Part shown: positions 45,363-56,981 of the stretch, in pieces
How the letters are laid out: every line of letters starts with the position of its first letter
Numbering within the stretch: the first letter of the stretch is position 1
Assembly: GCA_902788365.1 (NCBI GenBank)
Contig: CADAJN010000004.1
Location: 1 to 64,000 of the forward strand
Length of the DNA stretch: 64,000 nt
Reading direction: 5' to 3'
From: an uncultured Pseudomonadota bacterium
GTDB lineage: Bacteria; Pseudomonadota; Alphaproteobacteria; RF32; CAG-239
The notes under the pieces: generated by a model
Seen by the model: the letters and a program-made list of their open reading frames with translations, nothing else
Told to the model about the DNA's origin: nothing
Databases searched by the model: none
Translations under genes and position numbers: made by a program

Positions 45363-48300
45363 GTTAATCGCTGTAATTATTGCATTATCGGCGGTAACTT
45401 TTTCGTAATTTGCCGCTGCACCGATGCTATTAAGGTTGGCAACATTTCCGGCTGTAATATTTATATTATTACCTTCGGCAAGTCTCATGTTCAAAGCTTT
45501 ATCTTCACCGATAGAACCACCTGCAGTCAGATTAACATTTTTAACAGACATATTCGTATCGTCTGTCGCCAGTCCGTTAGTAATGTTCTTTGCTGATGTA
45601 ATATCTGCCGTATCGGTGTAGTCTGCAGTATTACCGCTTATTGTACCCATGTGCAAATCGTTAGATGTATTAACAGATAAATTATCAACTCTTGCATTGA
45701 GATTGCCACCCAACGTTATCTCGGAAATTTTTGCATTAGGAGCATCAAGATTTAAATCTTGAGCAATATCTGCATCAGTAATTTTGATAGATTCATCATG
45801 TTTCAGGTTTACCGATCTTTCGGCATTTGCATACTTCACATTCAACTCATCCCCAACACCTTTGATATAGGATTGGTTTGCAGAATACACCAGACCTTTA
45901 TTATCATTATCGGAAGTTGTTTCAACAACCAAATAATCATCTTTCGAGCCGATATTCTGACCTTCCGCCGACAATACAATATTATCTGCTCTGATGTTCA
46001 CTGCTTCGTTATTTTCAGATTTGGCAGCCACATTTGAAATGTTGCCTTTAGAAGTAATTACCACATTATTAAGTGTTCCTTCACCGGCTACATCTATGGT
46101 ATTTATCTTCATTCCTTTTTGTGCATCCGGCGCAGTAAGATAAACATTGCTGCCATCAGAACTTGAAACCGTAATTTCTCTGTTTGCCGTCAAGGCTACC
46201 GGTGCATCTTGTGTTCCGATATCGCCAACGGCATTGATGGCAATCCGTTCACCGATAATTCCCTTACCGAAAACTTCTTCATCGCCGAATAATTCATGCA
46301 ATTCCCAATCTTCATTGTTGCCGTCATAAACACCTTTCTCACTTGAAATGGTTATGTTCTGACCTGCATGAACCAAACCTATTTTCAGGTCCTTGGCATT
46401 GGCATTGAAAGCATCAATTTCTTCCTGCGTACTGTCTTTTGTTAAAGGTTTTTGTGAAACCATTGCTATATTAACATCTCCATCACCCATCAAAAGAGAA
46501 GCTGAAGCCATTACAACCCCGTCCGTATTCAATGCAATATTCTCAATATTACCATATGATGTTGTCATAACAATACTGTTTTTTGCTCCAATATTATAAT
46601 ATCTGTCAGCATCAGTAATTTGAGAAGCGATAATGCCATAATCAGCATTAATCAATGTCATACCTTGGGTAGATTCGATTAAATCAACATAAATTGCTCC
46701 GGCTGAATTTAAGATAACATCGTCTTTTGCCTTAACGTTAAATATTCCCTTATTGGCAAATATTAGTCTACCGTTTATCCCATTGCCAATTCCGCCGTTA
46801 ATTGCTCTTAATACAACATTTCCGCCATCAATATGATAATTGCTGAATGTTCCCGTATCAGCAGCCGCAAAAATCGAGCCTTCTTTTGATTCTATTGAAA
46901 CATTACCCTTATTCTTACTTACAATAGAGGAAATTGTTAAGTCTCCTTTATTGGTAATTGAAATATCATCTTCAACTCTTGCCTTGAGTTTATTGATTGA
47001 AATATCTACATTTTCGTTGGAAGCATCTAAATTGATGTTGTTTGCTCTCAAATCCAAAGCATCAGCAATGATTTTAATATTTTTGTCTTCACCATTGAAT
47101 GTTCCGTTATTTGTCGCAAGATATACATCTCCCGTGCCATTACCGGCATTTAATTCAACATTGCTGATATCATTATGCGGGAAGTTAATGTAAATATTTT
47201 TAGCATCAGCTTTTAATGTCCCGTTATCCATAACATCTATTTGTGCTGATTTGATTGTATCTTCAGACAATTTTTGACCGATATTTCCGGTTGCTTGTAA
47301 CGTAATGCTATTTGCGGAAATAACATTTTTCGTACTATTTGTCAGGATATCTCCTTGTGAGACTATATTTACATCACCGACCAAAGCGCTGATATTATTA
47401 TTCATAATAACATTGCCGGTTCCGTTAGACGTTACGTTAATAACTGGTTTATCAAAGCCTTGGAAATTAACCGTAATCGGAGCATTCTTAACCTCATAAG
47501 TAGGCGATGTTATGTAGTATCTGGTTTCATATTTCTTGCCATACCAAAGCTCTGTCCACCAAGAACGTTTGATATAAACCTGATATGGACTTGGCTGACC
47601 AGCACTTGTCATTTTGTAAGCATCTTGCCCCGGTGTATATGTTGTAGAATACACGATTGCACCGTCTGCTCTTGTTGTTTTTGATGATGTTTCCCATGTC
47701 CCGTTGTTAGCGGTCGGTTCGTTCAAATCCGTTTTAATTTCACCACTTTCATTAACATAAGCTGTGTGGATATCTGCATAATCAGTTAAATGCTTTGTCA
47801 ATTCAGATTGTGTTAAATTTTCATATTGAGAATAATCAGGAGCACCATTTGAACCGGTTGCTACTTTAAAGTCATTGATGGTTAGTGTTCCTTGCCCTTT
47901 GGTATCGGCATTTATAGCACTCGTCACAAGGTCGTAATTGGAATTATTAACTATATCAATATGACCATATCCGTTTAACAAAACTATCTTGCCTGTGTTT
48001 TTATCATTAACGATATTTCCGGTTAATGTAATGTTACCGCCGTCAATACTCGCTTTGAATAAATGTATTTCGCCCGGCACATCAGATATGGCATCATTAT
48101 CGGTTGGTTTGAAATATGCTTTAATCTGTTGAATTGCAGCTAAATCATCTGAACCGTCTGCCAATGTCAGATAGTAGTATCCGGCCGTCATTTCACTCGG
48201 TGTCATTTCGGTCTTGACACCGTTGATGGTTTGATAATATTTTCCGTCTTCTTTTGTCACCGAAAATTCAGGGATGGCAACGGTTTTAATCTCACTGCCG

Positions 48301-51300
48301 CTTTGAATCAATCCATTTACATTGATTATTTTAGCTGCAATATCAATATCGCCGGAGGCGACGATTGCACCATTACCGGAATCTCCGCCCGACTTCAATT
48401 CTTGATTGGTATATGCCTGAGAATATGCTCCGTTTGGAACTCGTATTTTCAAGTTTCTGGCTGTCATTGAACCTTCAGATAAAATATTACCGGTATTATT
48501 GGTTACCTCAAATGTGCCGTTGACATTATCCACGTTACCTTTCAGGATAATATCACCGGCATTACTGCTGAAATCAACTGTCGGCTCATTCGCATCAACG
48601 GTATTCAAAATTGATATTTTAGCGCTATCCGAATTACCTTTCAGGGTTGTGCTTATATTTGATAATGAAGACGCCGCCAAACTGTCTTTGGCAATAATTC
48701 CGCCCTTAGCGTTTCTATCAATTATCAAATCGCCGTAAACTACGTCATTGACACTGTTATTTACAATATCAATCGTAGCGCCGCCGTTAGGTGCGGTAAT
48801 AGAACCTGAACCGGAAATACTTCCCATAAGATTCGTTTCACCGGAACGAACCGTAGTATCTTCTACATAAATTGAATAAACAGGAATACTTGTAACACCT
48901 TGCTTTTGAGCTTTCAGTGCGTTTATGGAGTTATCTAAGTCTGCAATTTTAAGGTCATACTGGTCATTTATTTGCTTAATGTCATGTTCTTCAATATACT
49001 TAATATCAGCCGTATTTATCTGAATAGTAGAAGCATAGTGGTCAATAGTATTTTGATTTGTTTGTATTTTCTCGTTTATTTGGTCTATACTATCTGTAAT
49101 TTCAGTCCTTTTCGCAAGCAATGCTTCTGTTGCTGTAGCTATTGCATCAGCGTCAGGAGTTTCTGCAGTGAGTGCAGAAACAAGATTTGCAATTTCTGTT
49201 ATTGTAGATTCTGCATAATCTGTAGCAAATGTATTACTACTAATATCATTAGACGCGTTTATTATCTCTATATTGTTTCGATAATTTGTATTTTGTGCTT
49301 CTAAGGCTTCTTTTTTTGCTGTATTCGCATTTATCGTATCTTGGAGTTCTTTTTGGCGTCCTTTTTGGTAAGCTATAGCTTTATCATATGCTTCTTTAAC
49401 AGCGGTTTTACTATCCTCAAATAATTGAATATCAGCATCAATATCAGATAATGTAATTTCATCTACTTTTTGTTTGCCTTTGACAATAATTCCGTTTGAT
49501 TCGTAAGTTCCGTCTTTATTGATCACAAGACTCTTATGGGCGCCAAGTCCGCTTTCAACAGAACCGTTTAAAACAATAACGGCTGAATTTTTATCTGTTG
49601 TAGTTGTGTTTCCTGAACCATAAAATGGTATTCCCCATAACTGATAAGCTATAGCATCTCGTTCTGCACTTACTCTTTTAGAAGCGTCTTGAGGTGTATT
49701 TTGAGATATGATGTTCATAGCATCATAAGATTTCAAATCAGCTCCCGAATTTATTGTAATGATAGCTTTAGCATCTTCATTCAAAGCATTTGAATAACCG
49801 GATATAGCACTGAACATACCTCTTGTTCTTTCATAAATATAGGATTTCAGCCCTATCTTATTTATTGCAGATATATTAGTGTCTCTTCCGCTTACAGATT
49901 TAACCCCGTCAGAAATAACAACATTTGCATATTGTTTTGTGGTTGCCGCTTCACTGGTTCCGCCGGTTCCCATAAATCCGCCGTAAGATTCAACATTGAC
50001 TTTTGTATATATATCAACATCGTTTCTTGCCACAAAATTGATATTATCATCTGCTGCTTTAATATCTTTATTGGCAATTTCTGTTTTAGCGTCAGCAGTC
50101 AGCCTTACAATTGAGTCGGTATTTGTGCCGCCGATAAGACCATGAGCATATAAATCGGCTTTTTCATTGATATTGGCAATATTATATGCACCGACTGTTA
50201 TATCACCTCTCTCATAAGCGCCATTTGCATATGCTTTGTTGCCACCTAAATTTGCATAGGTGTTCATTACTATCGCGTCATTTAATACACCGCCTGAGCC
50301 GCCATAAACACCACCTGAACCGCCATATAAATCATAGCCGGTAACTTCATTTTTCTTGACTTCATTTTTAGCAACAACAGCTATTGCTCCGCTTGAAACA
50401 ACATCAGCATATGATGAAGACGATACAGTTGAATTTATCGTATTTTTAACACTTGGAAATGCTGCAGTAATTGCACCGTAGGCGTCAGATTTATCATATC
50501 CCTTATACTCATTTAATGTATCTGCGGATACCAAGTATTTTCCTTTTGTTGCCGTTATATCATAATTATCACCGACAGATGTATAATTGCTTGATGTGAT
50601 ATCTATGGTTGCATTTGAACCTGATGCACCGGCAAAAGCACCGGAACCGGCATATATCACGGTATCAGCTTTATTATTAACGTTAGAAGAAATTTCAATA
50701 TCTCCTGCTGTTATGCGCTTTTTCGGATTTGTTTCGGAGGCCTTATCTGCCCCGACTATTCCTACACCGGATGTTTGCTGTATAATCACATCCCCACTTG
50801 CACCGCCTGCTGACAGGCCACCATATGCTCTGCCACTCGCTTCGGCATACGCATCATTTTTGGCATTTGAAGATATTGTTAACTTACCTGCAACATCTGC
50901 GACAAAGTTTCTGGCAATATTAACTCTGTTTGTTTTACCGGTTTTAGTAACAGCTGCTGCACCTGAACCGCTGTAAGCACCACCGGTCGCAGCCCAAGAA
51001 ATCGCCTGTGCTTTTTCATTGGTGTTTGTTTGGATAGTTACATTACCTTCTTTAGACGTAAATTTAACATTTTCACCTATATTAATCATAGCATCGCCGG
51101 TTGTATCCGCTTTGGCAACAGAAATACCTACGGCGACACCACCGATTCCTCCGGCGTCTGCGTTTGCTGTTACATCTGACGTTGAATCGGTTTGAATCAT
51201 CAAGTTATTATTAGTGTTTATTTCTGTGTTATCCAACACATAAGCATTTGTTGTTTTGTTGGAATTTATTTGCGCATGGCTGCCGCCGCCGGCAAGAATA

Positions 51301-54300
51301 CCGCCTGATGCTGCCATAGAATTTATATCTTGTGTATCTTTCGAATTGGCGATAATCTCAGCACTTTGAGCATTTATTTTAACATTGTTTGAAACAAACG
51401 CACCTGTAGTTGTCAAATCTTCAGTCAATGAAACAGACACACCGATTGCTCCGGCACCGGCCGCAAAACCATCCGTTTGGGTTTTTAAATCATTTTTATT
51501 TTCTGCATTAACTTTCAAATTTTGAATATTTAATTCAGAAAGTGTATCAATAAATGCCGACGTTGTTCCTTCTCTTCCTCCTGCCGAAGAAGTTATTGCC
51601 GTTTGTGTTGCATCTGTTTGAGGTGTTGTAGTATTGTTATCAGAACTTGCCTTTGCATACAAACTTCCGCTAACCTCTTTTATGTTGCTTTGACGACCCT
51701 CTTTAGCCAAATCAATATGAGCAACTCTTTTAAGTGCATCATTATATCCTGATTTATAGCTTTCATCGGCGGCTTTAGTTATTTTATCCGACTGTTGTTG
51801 CATTGTTGCGGTTTGATCCTTTGCCCCGACGATAGTCTTCTTTTCTTCTGCATCTTCTATACTGTTATAAGATGCGTTTGATACTTTTTTGCCGATGTTT
51901 GTATAAACCGCACCACCGGAAAGAGCAACACCACCGGCTCCGACAATAACAGCAAGCGCGTCAACGTTTTCTTCGCTTTTTGCAGTGATGGACACATCAG
52001 CATTTGGTCCTTCAACTTTTGAACCTGTATTGATGTAAGCAAGAACGGTATTATGGATTTCGTTACCGCCGACAGAAGCTCCGACACCGACAAGACCGCC
52101 AGCTCCGGCTCCGAACCCTTCATATATGGTTGATTTATCAGTTGCCTCTATATCAAGTTTACCATTGTCCGCAAGATTGATTTTGTTGTCTTTACCGATA
52201 TAGGCAACAGTTTTATTCTCTATATCATTAAACAAAAAGCTTCCGGCAATTCCGGCATATAAGCCTATACTTCCCGCAACAACGTTCAGTTTAGAATCTT
52301 TTGTACCGAGATCTGTGGTTGTTTGAGCTTTAACATTAACATTTTCAGCATTTATTGAAACATTTGCACCTGTGTAACTTTCTGTATCGGCAGCAAAGTC
52401 ATTTACCATAACCGAAGCACCGAGTGCCCCCATTCCACCGAGTGCTGCCGCACCGGCAAAGGAAGTTAAGTTAACGTTATTTTGGGATGTTATATCAACA
52501 TCTTGTGCTGTTACTTTTGAATTATCCAATAAATAAGATTTAACAATTGTGTCAACACTATTGACAACAACGGTTCCGGCAAACGCACCTTCTCCGCCAC
52601 CGGCAAAACCGGCAGCAAAAACGCCGTCATAATTTTGTTCGGCTGATGCTTTGACATCAATATCTCCTGCTTTAATATCATTTCCGCCAAGAGAAGCCTC
52701 AACCGTGCTGGTTACGGAGTTTACCATGACGGAAGCACCGACACCGGCTGTGCCGCCACCGGTAACAACACCGGCAATCGGGTCATCAAATGTGACCTTA
52801 TCCGATGCCTCAACCGAAGCTTTATCGGCAAGTGCACCATCTGTTCCGGTTAATGTTCCATCAGCATAGGCTTTGATCGTATTATTAACATAATTCACAT
52901 TTTCAACACCGACTACACCAACAGTACCACCACCTGAGCCGGATACCGTCTTAAAGTCATAAGTGCTTTCTGCTGAAGCCTTAACGTCTAATACCTTAAA
53001 TTGGGCATCTGCCTTTGTAACATACGATTGAATATCATATTTTATCACATCGTTTACCGCACTCAAACCCACACCGGCCGTACCACCACCGGCTGCCGCA
53101 CCCGTATATGTTTGCATATTTGCCGTTGCTTGGGCATTTGATGAAATATTATTCCCTGATTTTAATTCTGAATTTTTAAATCCGGATTCTAATTTTGAAG
53201 TAACAACATTGGTGTTCACCGCACCGGCGGCACCGGTTGTTCCGCCGCCTGCAGCCGCAATAACCGTTGTTAAGAAATCATCTGTTTCTTTTGCTTGAGC
53301 TTTTATGTCATTTGTAGCTTCAATTTTGGCATTTTGAGCATAAGCCTTCACATCTTTATCAATTACAATGGTATTAACTGTTGCCCCGACACCGGCAGAA
53401 GTGCTGGCACTAATTGCACCGTCTATGGCAAAAATAGTATCTTTTCCCTCGGCAGAAATTGCAACATCTCGACCGGCATTAACGCCATAAACATCATCAC
53501 CTATTGTTTTTGTGCCGATAATATGCGCATCTGCGGTGCTGCTCATAATCATTGTTCCGATAACACCTTCAAGGGTTAAACCTTGAGAAAAACCACCGGC
53601 AACAGTAATAAACGGCGCGTCCTTACTACCGATTGTTTCATTGGCGATTGCATTCACCAAAACATCTTGACCGGCGTTAACCTTTGAATTTTCAATAACG
53701 GCTGTTACCTCGCTGTCAATAACACCGGTCACAATAGAAGCCCCGAGAGCCATACTGCTCAGCGATATGCTTGCCGAACCGGTTCCGCCCGTAATTTCCG
53801 TATCACCGGAAGATATAACTTTAATATCTCCCTCGCTTGATGTAACATCAGCATTTTTAATATAGGCCTTTGTATCTGAAGTCATAACAACGGTGTTAAT
53901 TGAACCGGCAAGCGTAATACCGTTACCGCCAGCACCGCCGATAGATATCGACATAATATCTTCATCTGACTCTGCTTCAATATTTACATCCTCTTTTGAA
54001 CTGACTTCCACACCCTCAATACCGGCGGCTGTATCACTACTGTCAACCACAACGTTGATAGCCGCACCTGCCGCATCTTCTCCAAGAGAAATGCTCACCG
54101 CACCATTGATGGTCTCAAGATCTACATCGTTATTTGATTTAACATTAACTTTGCCATTTGTGCTCTGAACTTTTTTATCTGCACTTTCCGATAATATGTA
54201 TGTGTTTAAATCTGCAGAATTAACCACAACACTTACTGCACCGGAAGCAGCCAAACCATGACCACCCGAACCGGCAAAGACAACACTCAAACTGTCAATA

Positions 54301-56930
54301 TCAGTATCTGACGTTATATCAATATCATTTTGTGCCGTTACATTTGAATTTTTGATATAATTTTCAATGTCGTTATCTATAACCTCCGCATATACGGAGC
54401 CACCGATTGCCTTTCCACTTGTGCTTATCGTAGCGACACCGGTAACGGCAATGCTGTCAAAAACAGCATCTGAATCTAACGTTAATTTATTTGAATTTAG
54501 GGTTGAGCCTTCAATGTAGTTGTTCTGCACCGCAGTATTAACGGCAATGGCAACAGCACCCGAAATTGCATTTCCTCCACTTGAAATGGCACCAGCCGCC
54601 GTTACGGATAAGTACTCATACGATGAATCGTTATCAAGCGTTACATTGCCTGATGTATCAATAGACGAGTTTTTGATGTATGAGGTAATTTCATCGCTGA
54701 TACCATCAACACGAATAGAAGCATCAGCCGAAGTTTGATTGCCGTATGCCACAGTGCCAACAACCGCAAAATCCTCAAATGTGCTTGAGGCAACAACATC
54801 TACATCGGCATTTTTATTTGTTCTGCCTGTTGTGGTATTGATTTGAGAGTTTTCAATATAAGCATTTTCCTCATTGATTGAAACATAAGCACCCAATGTT
54901 CCGGCATAAGAAGAACCCTGTGTTGAAACAGCTCCGGCAGCATCAACCGTTATCAGGTCTGTTCTGTTTGTCGCCTTAACATCTAATTTCTTCCCGGCAT
55001 TAACTTCTGCACCTTTGATATAGGCATTAATTTTATTTAAGGCAATATCACCGTCAAGCGTTCCGCCTTTGGCCCCACCGTTACCGCTACCGCCTGCTTG
55101 AATAGATACCGTACCCACACCTTTTATAATTTGACTTTTAACTCCGGCTTCAACGCTTACGGATTGCTCTTTATTATCTGTGTTCGTATTTACTTTTGCA
55201 CCGTCTTTAATCGCTGCCGTCACTTCATTATTCTGTAATTCAAACGAAATATTGCCGGCTGCGGATTTATCTTTTCCATGTGTAACACCCACCGAACCGG
55301 TGAACATTTTTATATCTTCATTAGCGTTAACATCAACATTTCTCAATGCGTCAACAACGGCTTTTCCGATATAGGCCTCAACCTCATTTTGTGTCCATTG
55401 AGCAATAAGTGCGCCACCCATTCCCGATTTACCGTTTACGGACAGTATAAGAGCGGCATTTATTAACATATCTTCAGATGTTGCATTAACCTTAACATCA
55501 CGACCTGCTAAAACATGTGCCCCGTCTGCGATATACGCTCTGGAAGCCGTGTCCGAAATACTCACGGACGCCATTCCTGATTTGGTGGCAGTATTTTTAT
55601 CCGGATTAGCGGCTCTTGTGAAATCATAATCTGCATTTGCAAATGCCGAATGGGCATCTCTAAGATTCCATAATGCTCTGAAATTATTGAAATATTTTGA
55701 GTTGTTCTTAATATCCTCGGCTTTATTAAAAAGTTCCGTTGCTTTATCTAAATTTTGTCGGCGTTGTTCATCGGTTATATTTCCGTATTTCGGCATATCT
55801 GTTCCGGCTTTTGCAATTCCCATATTAAAAGCACCGTTGACAAATAACTTATCATAATCAGAACTCACTATTACATCATTTGAAGCCTCTACATCACCTG
55901 CAATATACGACACAACTTCATCTTCGGCATAATTAACCCCTATGCCGACAGATATAGAATTTTGGCTTATGGATATTCCAAGGTTGCCGTTTATGTGAGT
56001 TAAATCTTTATTTGCATCTACTAAAATATCTCTCGCCTTGATTTCAGCCGATGATTCAATTGATGCTTTGACTTGACCGTCAACGATTGCTGAAATCGAA
56101 ACAGCACCGGCGATACCGGTTTCATCGGCATTACCGTTAGACGCTGACGCATTAACGTCATCCGTTTCGTCGTATGCTTTGACAATAACATCACCATAAT
56201 TGCGGTTATCTTGCGTAACTTTTACATTTTTCCCGACAGTGGCTGTCGTTTCCGGACTTAACCATTGAAATGAAAGAGAAGCACCACCGGCACTACCATC
56301 TACAGCACCGATGCCCTCCATAGTTTCGTCAATATTATTCAATATATCCACATTACCAGCACCCGACCATACTTGGTTGTTCGTATAGGCATCCACTTTT
56401 AACGTATTTCCGTTGTCATTTTTGGATTTAAATATTACGTTGGAATTGTCTTCAAGTATTGCCTTGGAAACAGTATTATTTATCGCAACTGCAAAAGCGC
56501 CGGCAAATCCTGTTGTTTCCTGATCTTTTGATGCCGCCCATGCAGTAGAGTTTGCAAAAGTAGTAAAGAAATATTCTAAGCCTATAGTGGAATCGATTGC
56601 ATTAAAGAAATTCATATTACCGGCATCATCAATGCTTTTTTGTATATCTGCGGCTTTTTTGGTGGCGCCCAAATACTCACTGGCATCTTGCGTATTTATT
56701 GATTTTATGCTGGATTCAGGGTCATTCTTCATAATTTTATCTACAATATCACCAACTGCACCATTTACGGTAACATTAAACAACTTATCCAAATATTTAT
56801 CCATATCAGAGTAAAATGTTTGATGGCTTAACCCGTGTTTTACAACTGTTTCAGACGAAATTCTCAGCCCGGCCTCAGGTATGATAACCTTGTCTCCGAT
56901 ATTACCTTCAATTTCGGTTCCGTCAGGCAA
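44589..56930 (-). CDS. TpsA giant filamentous adhesin (LktA family), main body
   Basis: The largest open piece, 4,113 codons from the first ATG (56930), open back to 56981 in frame with the piece upstream. It consists of hundreds of short beta-helix strands with recurrent patterns such as ITSSG, NVTAEN, ATGGGTAGVGASV and AYIKNS, as in leukotoxin LktA-type and other filamentous haemagglutinin-like adhesins. Alternating blocks of VxxAGGxGGAAGAV and DVKAS strands suggest a long solenoid. A helical stretch interrupts it at about 48885-49470. The C-terminal end is tandem repeats of 74 residues. It is exported by the TpsB downstream. The frame breaks are described separately; if real, this piece has no signal or TPS domain and would not be secreted. 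Confidence 0.8.
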   Translation of the reverse strand: MPDGTEIEGNIGDKVIIPEAGLRISSETVVKHGLSHQTFYSDMDKYLDKLFNVTVNGAVGDIVDKIMKNDPESSIKSINTQDASEYLGATKKAADIQKSIDDAGNMNFFNAIDSTIGLEYFFTTFANSTAWAASKDQETTGFAGAFAVAINNTVSKAILEDNSNVIFKSKNDNGNTLKVDAYTNNQVWSGAGNVDILNNIDETMEGIGAVDGSAGGASLSFQWLSPETTATVGKNVKVTQDNRNYGDVIVKAYDETDDVNASASNGNADETGIAGAVSISAIVDGQVKASIESSAEIKARDILVDANKDLTHINGNLGISISQNSISVGIGVNYAEDEVVSYIAGDVEASNDVIVSSDYDKLFVNGAFNMGIAKAGTDMPKYGNITDEQRRQNLDKATELFNKAEDIKNNSKYFNNFRALWNLRDAHSAFANADYDFTRAANPDKNTATKSGMASVSISDTASRAYIADGAHVLAGRDVKVNATSEDMLINAALILSVNGKSGMGGALIAQWTQNEVEAYIGKAVVDALRNVDVNANEDIKMFTGSVGVTHGKDKSAAGNISFELQNNEVTAAIKDGAKVNTNTDNKEQSVSVEAGVKSQIIKGVGTVSIQAGGSGNGGAKGGTLDGDIALNKINAYIKGAEVNAGKKLDVKATNRTDLITVDAAGAVSTQGSSYAGTLGAYVSINEENAYIENSQINTTTGRTNKNADVDVVASSTFEDFAVVGTVAYGNQTSADASIRVDGISDEITSYIKNSSIDTSGNVTLDNDSSYEYLSVTAAGAISSGGNAISGAVAIAVNTAVQNNYIEGSTLNSNKLTLDSDAVFDSIAVTGVATISTSGKAIGGSVYAEVIDNDIENYIKNSNVTAQNDIDITSDTDIDSLSVVFAGSGGHGLAASGAVSVVVNSADLNTYILSESADKKVQSTNGKVNVKSNNDVDLETINGAVSISLGEDAAGAAINVVVDSSDTAAGIEGVEVSSKEDVNIEAESDEDIMSISIGGAGGNGITLAGSINTVVMTSDTKAYIKNADVTSSEGDIKVISSGDTEITGGTGSASISLSSMALGASIVTGVIDSEVTAVIENSKVNAGQDVLVNAIANETIGSKDAPFITVAGGFSQGLTLEGVIGTMIMSSTADAHIIGTKTIGDDVYGVNAGRDVAISAEGKDTIFAIDGAISASTSAGVGATVNTIVIDKDVKAYAQNAKIEATNDIKAQAKETDDFLTTVIAAAGGGTTGAAGAVNTNVVTSKLESGFKNSELKSGNNISSNAQATANMQTYTGAAAGGGTAGVGLSAVNDVIKYDIQSYVTKADAQFKVLDVKASAESTYDFKTVSGSGGGTVGVVGVENVNYVNNTIKAYADGTLTGTDGALADKASVEASDKVTFDDPIAGVVTGGGTAGVGASVMVNSVTSTVEASLGGNDIKAGDIDVKASAEQNYDGVFAAGFAGGGEGAFAGTVVVNSVDTIVKSYLLDNSKVTAQDVDITSQNNVNLTSFAGAAALGGMGALGASVMVNDFAADTESYTGANVSINAENVNVKAQTTTDLGTKDSKLNVVAGSIGLYAGIAGSFLFNDIENKTVAYIGKDNKINLADNGKLDIEATDKSTIYEGFGAGAGGLVGVGASVGGNEIHNTVLAYINTGSKVEGPNADVSITAKSEENVDALAVIVGAGGVALSGGAVYTNIGKKVSNASYNSIEDAEEKKTIVGAKDQTATMQQQSDKITKAADESYKSGYNDALKRVAHIDLAKEGRQSNIKEVSGSLYAKASSDNNTTTPQTDATQTAITSSAGGREGTTSAFIDTLSELNIQNLKVNAENKNDLKTQTDGFAAGAGAIGVSVSLTEDLTTTGAFVSNNVKINAQSAEIIANSKDTQDINSMAASGGILAGGGSHAQINSNKTTNAYVLDNTEINTNNNLMIQTDSTSDVTANADAGGIGGVAVGISVAKADTTGDAMINIGENVKFTSKEGNVTIQTNTNEKAQAISWAATGGAYSGSGAAAVTKTGKTNRVNIARNFVADVAGKLTISSNAKNDAYAEASGRAYGGLSAGGASGDVIIQQTSGVGIVGADKASETNPKKRITAGDIEISSNVNNKADTVIYAGSGAFAGASGSNATIDITSSNYTSVGDNYDITATKGKYLVSADTLNEYKGYDKSDAYGAITAAFPSVKNTINSTVSSSSYADVVSSGAIAVVAKNEVKKNEVTGYDLYGGSGGVYGGSGGVLNDAIVMNTYANLGGNKAYANGAYERGDITVGAYNIANINEKADLYAHGLIGGTNTDSIVRLTADAKTEIANKDIKAADDNINFVARNDVDIYTKVNVESYGGFMGTGGTSEAATTKQYANVVISDGVKSVSGRDTNISAINKIGLKSYIYERTRGMFSAISGYSNALNEDAKAIITINSGADLKSYDAMNIISQNTPQDASKRVSAERDAIAYQLWGIPFYGSGNTTTTDKNSAVIVLNGSVESGLGAHKSLVINKDGTYESNGIIVKGKQKVDEITLSDIDADIQLFEDSKTAVKEAYDKAIAYQKGRQKELQDTINANTAKKEALEAQNTNYRNNIEIINASNDISSNTFATDYAESTITEIANLVSALTAETPDADAIATATEALLAKRTEITDSIDQINEKIQTNQNTIDHYASTIQINTADIKYIEEHDIKQINDQYDLKIADLDNSINALKAQKQGVTSIPVYSIYVEDTTVRSGETNLMGSISGSGSITAPNGGATIDIVNNSVNDVVYGDLIIDRNAKGGIIAKDSLAASSLSNISTTLKGNSDSAKISILNTVDANEPTVDFSSNAGDIILKGNVDNVNGTFEVTNNTGNILSEGSMTARNLKIRVPNGAYSQAYTNQELKSGGDSGNGAIVASGDIDIAAKIINVNGLIQSGSEIKTVAIPEFSVTKEDGKYYQTINGVKTEMTPSEMTAGYYYLTLADGSDDLAAIQQIKAYFKPTDNDAISDVPGEIHLFKASIDGGNITLTGNIVNDKNTGKIVLLNGYGHIDIVNNSNYDLVTSAINADTKGQGTLTINDFKVATGSNGAPDYSQYENLTQSELTKHLTDYADIHTAYVNESGEIKTDLNEPTANNGTWETSSKTTRADGAIVYSTTYTPGQDAYKMTSAGQPSPYQVYIKRSWWTELWYGKKYETRYYITSPTYEVKNAPITVNFQGFDKPVINVTSNGTGNVIMNNNISALVGDVNIVSQGDILTNSTKNVISANSITLQATGNIGQKLSEDTIKSAQIDVMDNGTLKADAKNIYINFPHNDISNVELNAGNGTGDVYLATNNGTFNGEDKNIKIIADALDLRANNINLDASNENVDISINKLKARVEDDISITNKGDLTISSIVSKNKGNVSIESKEGSIFAAADTGTFSNYHIDGGNVVLRAINGGIGNGINGRLIFANKGIFNVKAKDDVILNSAGAIYVDLIESTQGMTLINADYGIIASQITDADRYYNIGAKNSIVMTTSYGNIENIALNTDGVVMASASLLMGDGDVNIAMVSQKPLTKDSTQEEIDAFNANAKDLKIGLVHAGQNITISSEKGVYDGNNEDWELHELFGDEEVFGKGIIGERIAINAVGDIGTQDAPVALTANREITVSSSDGSNVYLTAPDAQKGMKINTIDVAGEGTLNNVVITSKGNISNVAAKSENNEAVNIRADNIVLSAEGQNIGSKDDYLVVETTSDNDNKGLVYSANQSYIKGVGDELNVKYANAERSVNLKHDESIKITDADIAQDLNLDAPNAKISEITLGGNLNARVDNLSVNTSNDLHMGTISGNTADYTDTADITSAKNITNGLATDDTNMSVKNVNLTAGGSIGEDKALNMRLAEGNNINITAGNVANLNSIGAAANYEKVTADNAIITAINDVNIAEATADNLTIEAENADIKKSNTTGDTKITTRGDTKIAEATVGGNFNNTSDNTIVSGKLDVAGDAKIDAKKDVKIAEATADNLTVEAENADITGNFNNTSDNTIVSGKLDVTGDADIDAEKDVNIAEVTADNLTIKAENADITKSSTTGDTNVTTRGDTKIAEATVGGNFSNTSGNTVVIGKLDVTGNADIDAEKDVNIAEVTADNLTIKAENADITKSNTTGDTNITTEGDTKIAAATSTTLQIILLSAVSWM
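48885..49470 (-). other. Alpha-helical coiled-coil insert within the TpsA beta-solenoid
   Basis: About 190 codons with Lys/Glu/Gln/Ala-rich heptads: DSKTAVKEAYDKAIAYQKGR, KKEALEAQNTNYRNNIEIIN, IDQINEKIQTNQNTIDHYAS and YDLKIADLDNSINALKAQKQ. This is quite unlike the Gly/Thr/Asn-rich beta repeats on either side. Confidence 0.65.
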
Positions 56931-56981
56931 GGTAATATATGTTTTCTTTACGCCGTTTACTTCTTTTTCCGTAACATTATC

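Noticed and set aside
44653-45408. Long open frames on the plus strand opposite tpsA
   Set aside because: They mirror the repeat units of the adhesin, have no ribosome binding sites and encode Val/Ser/Leu-rich antisense translations of beta repeats.
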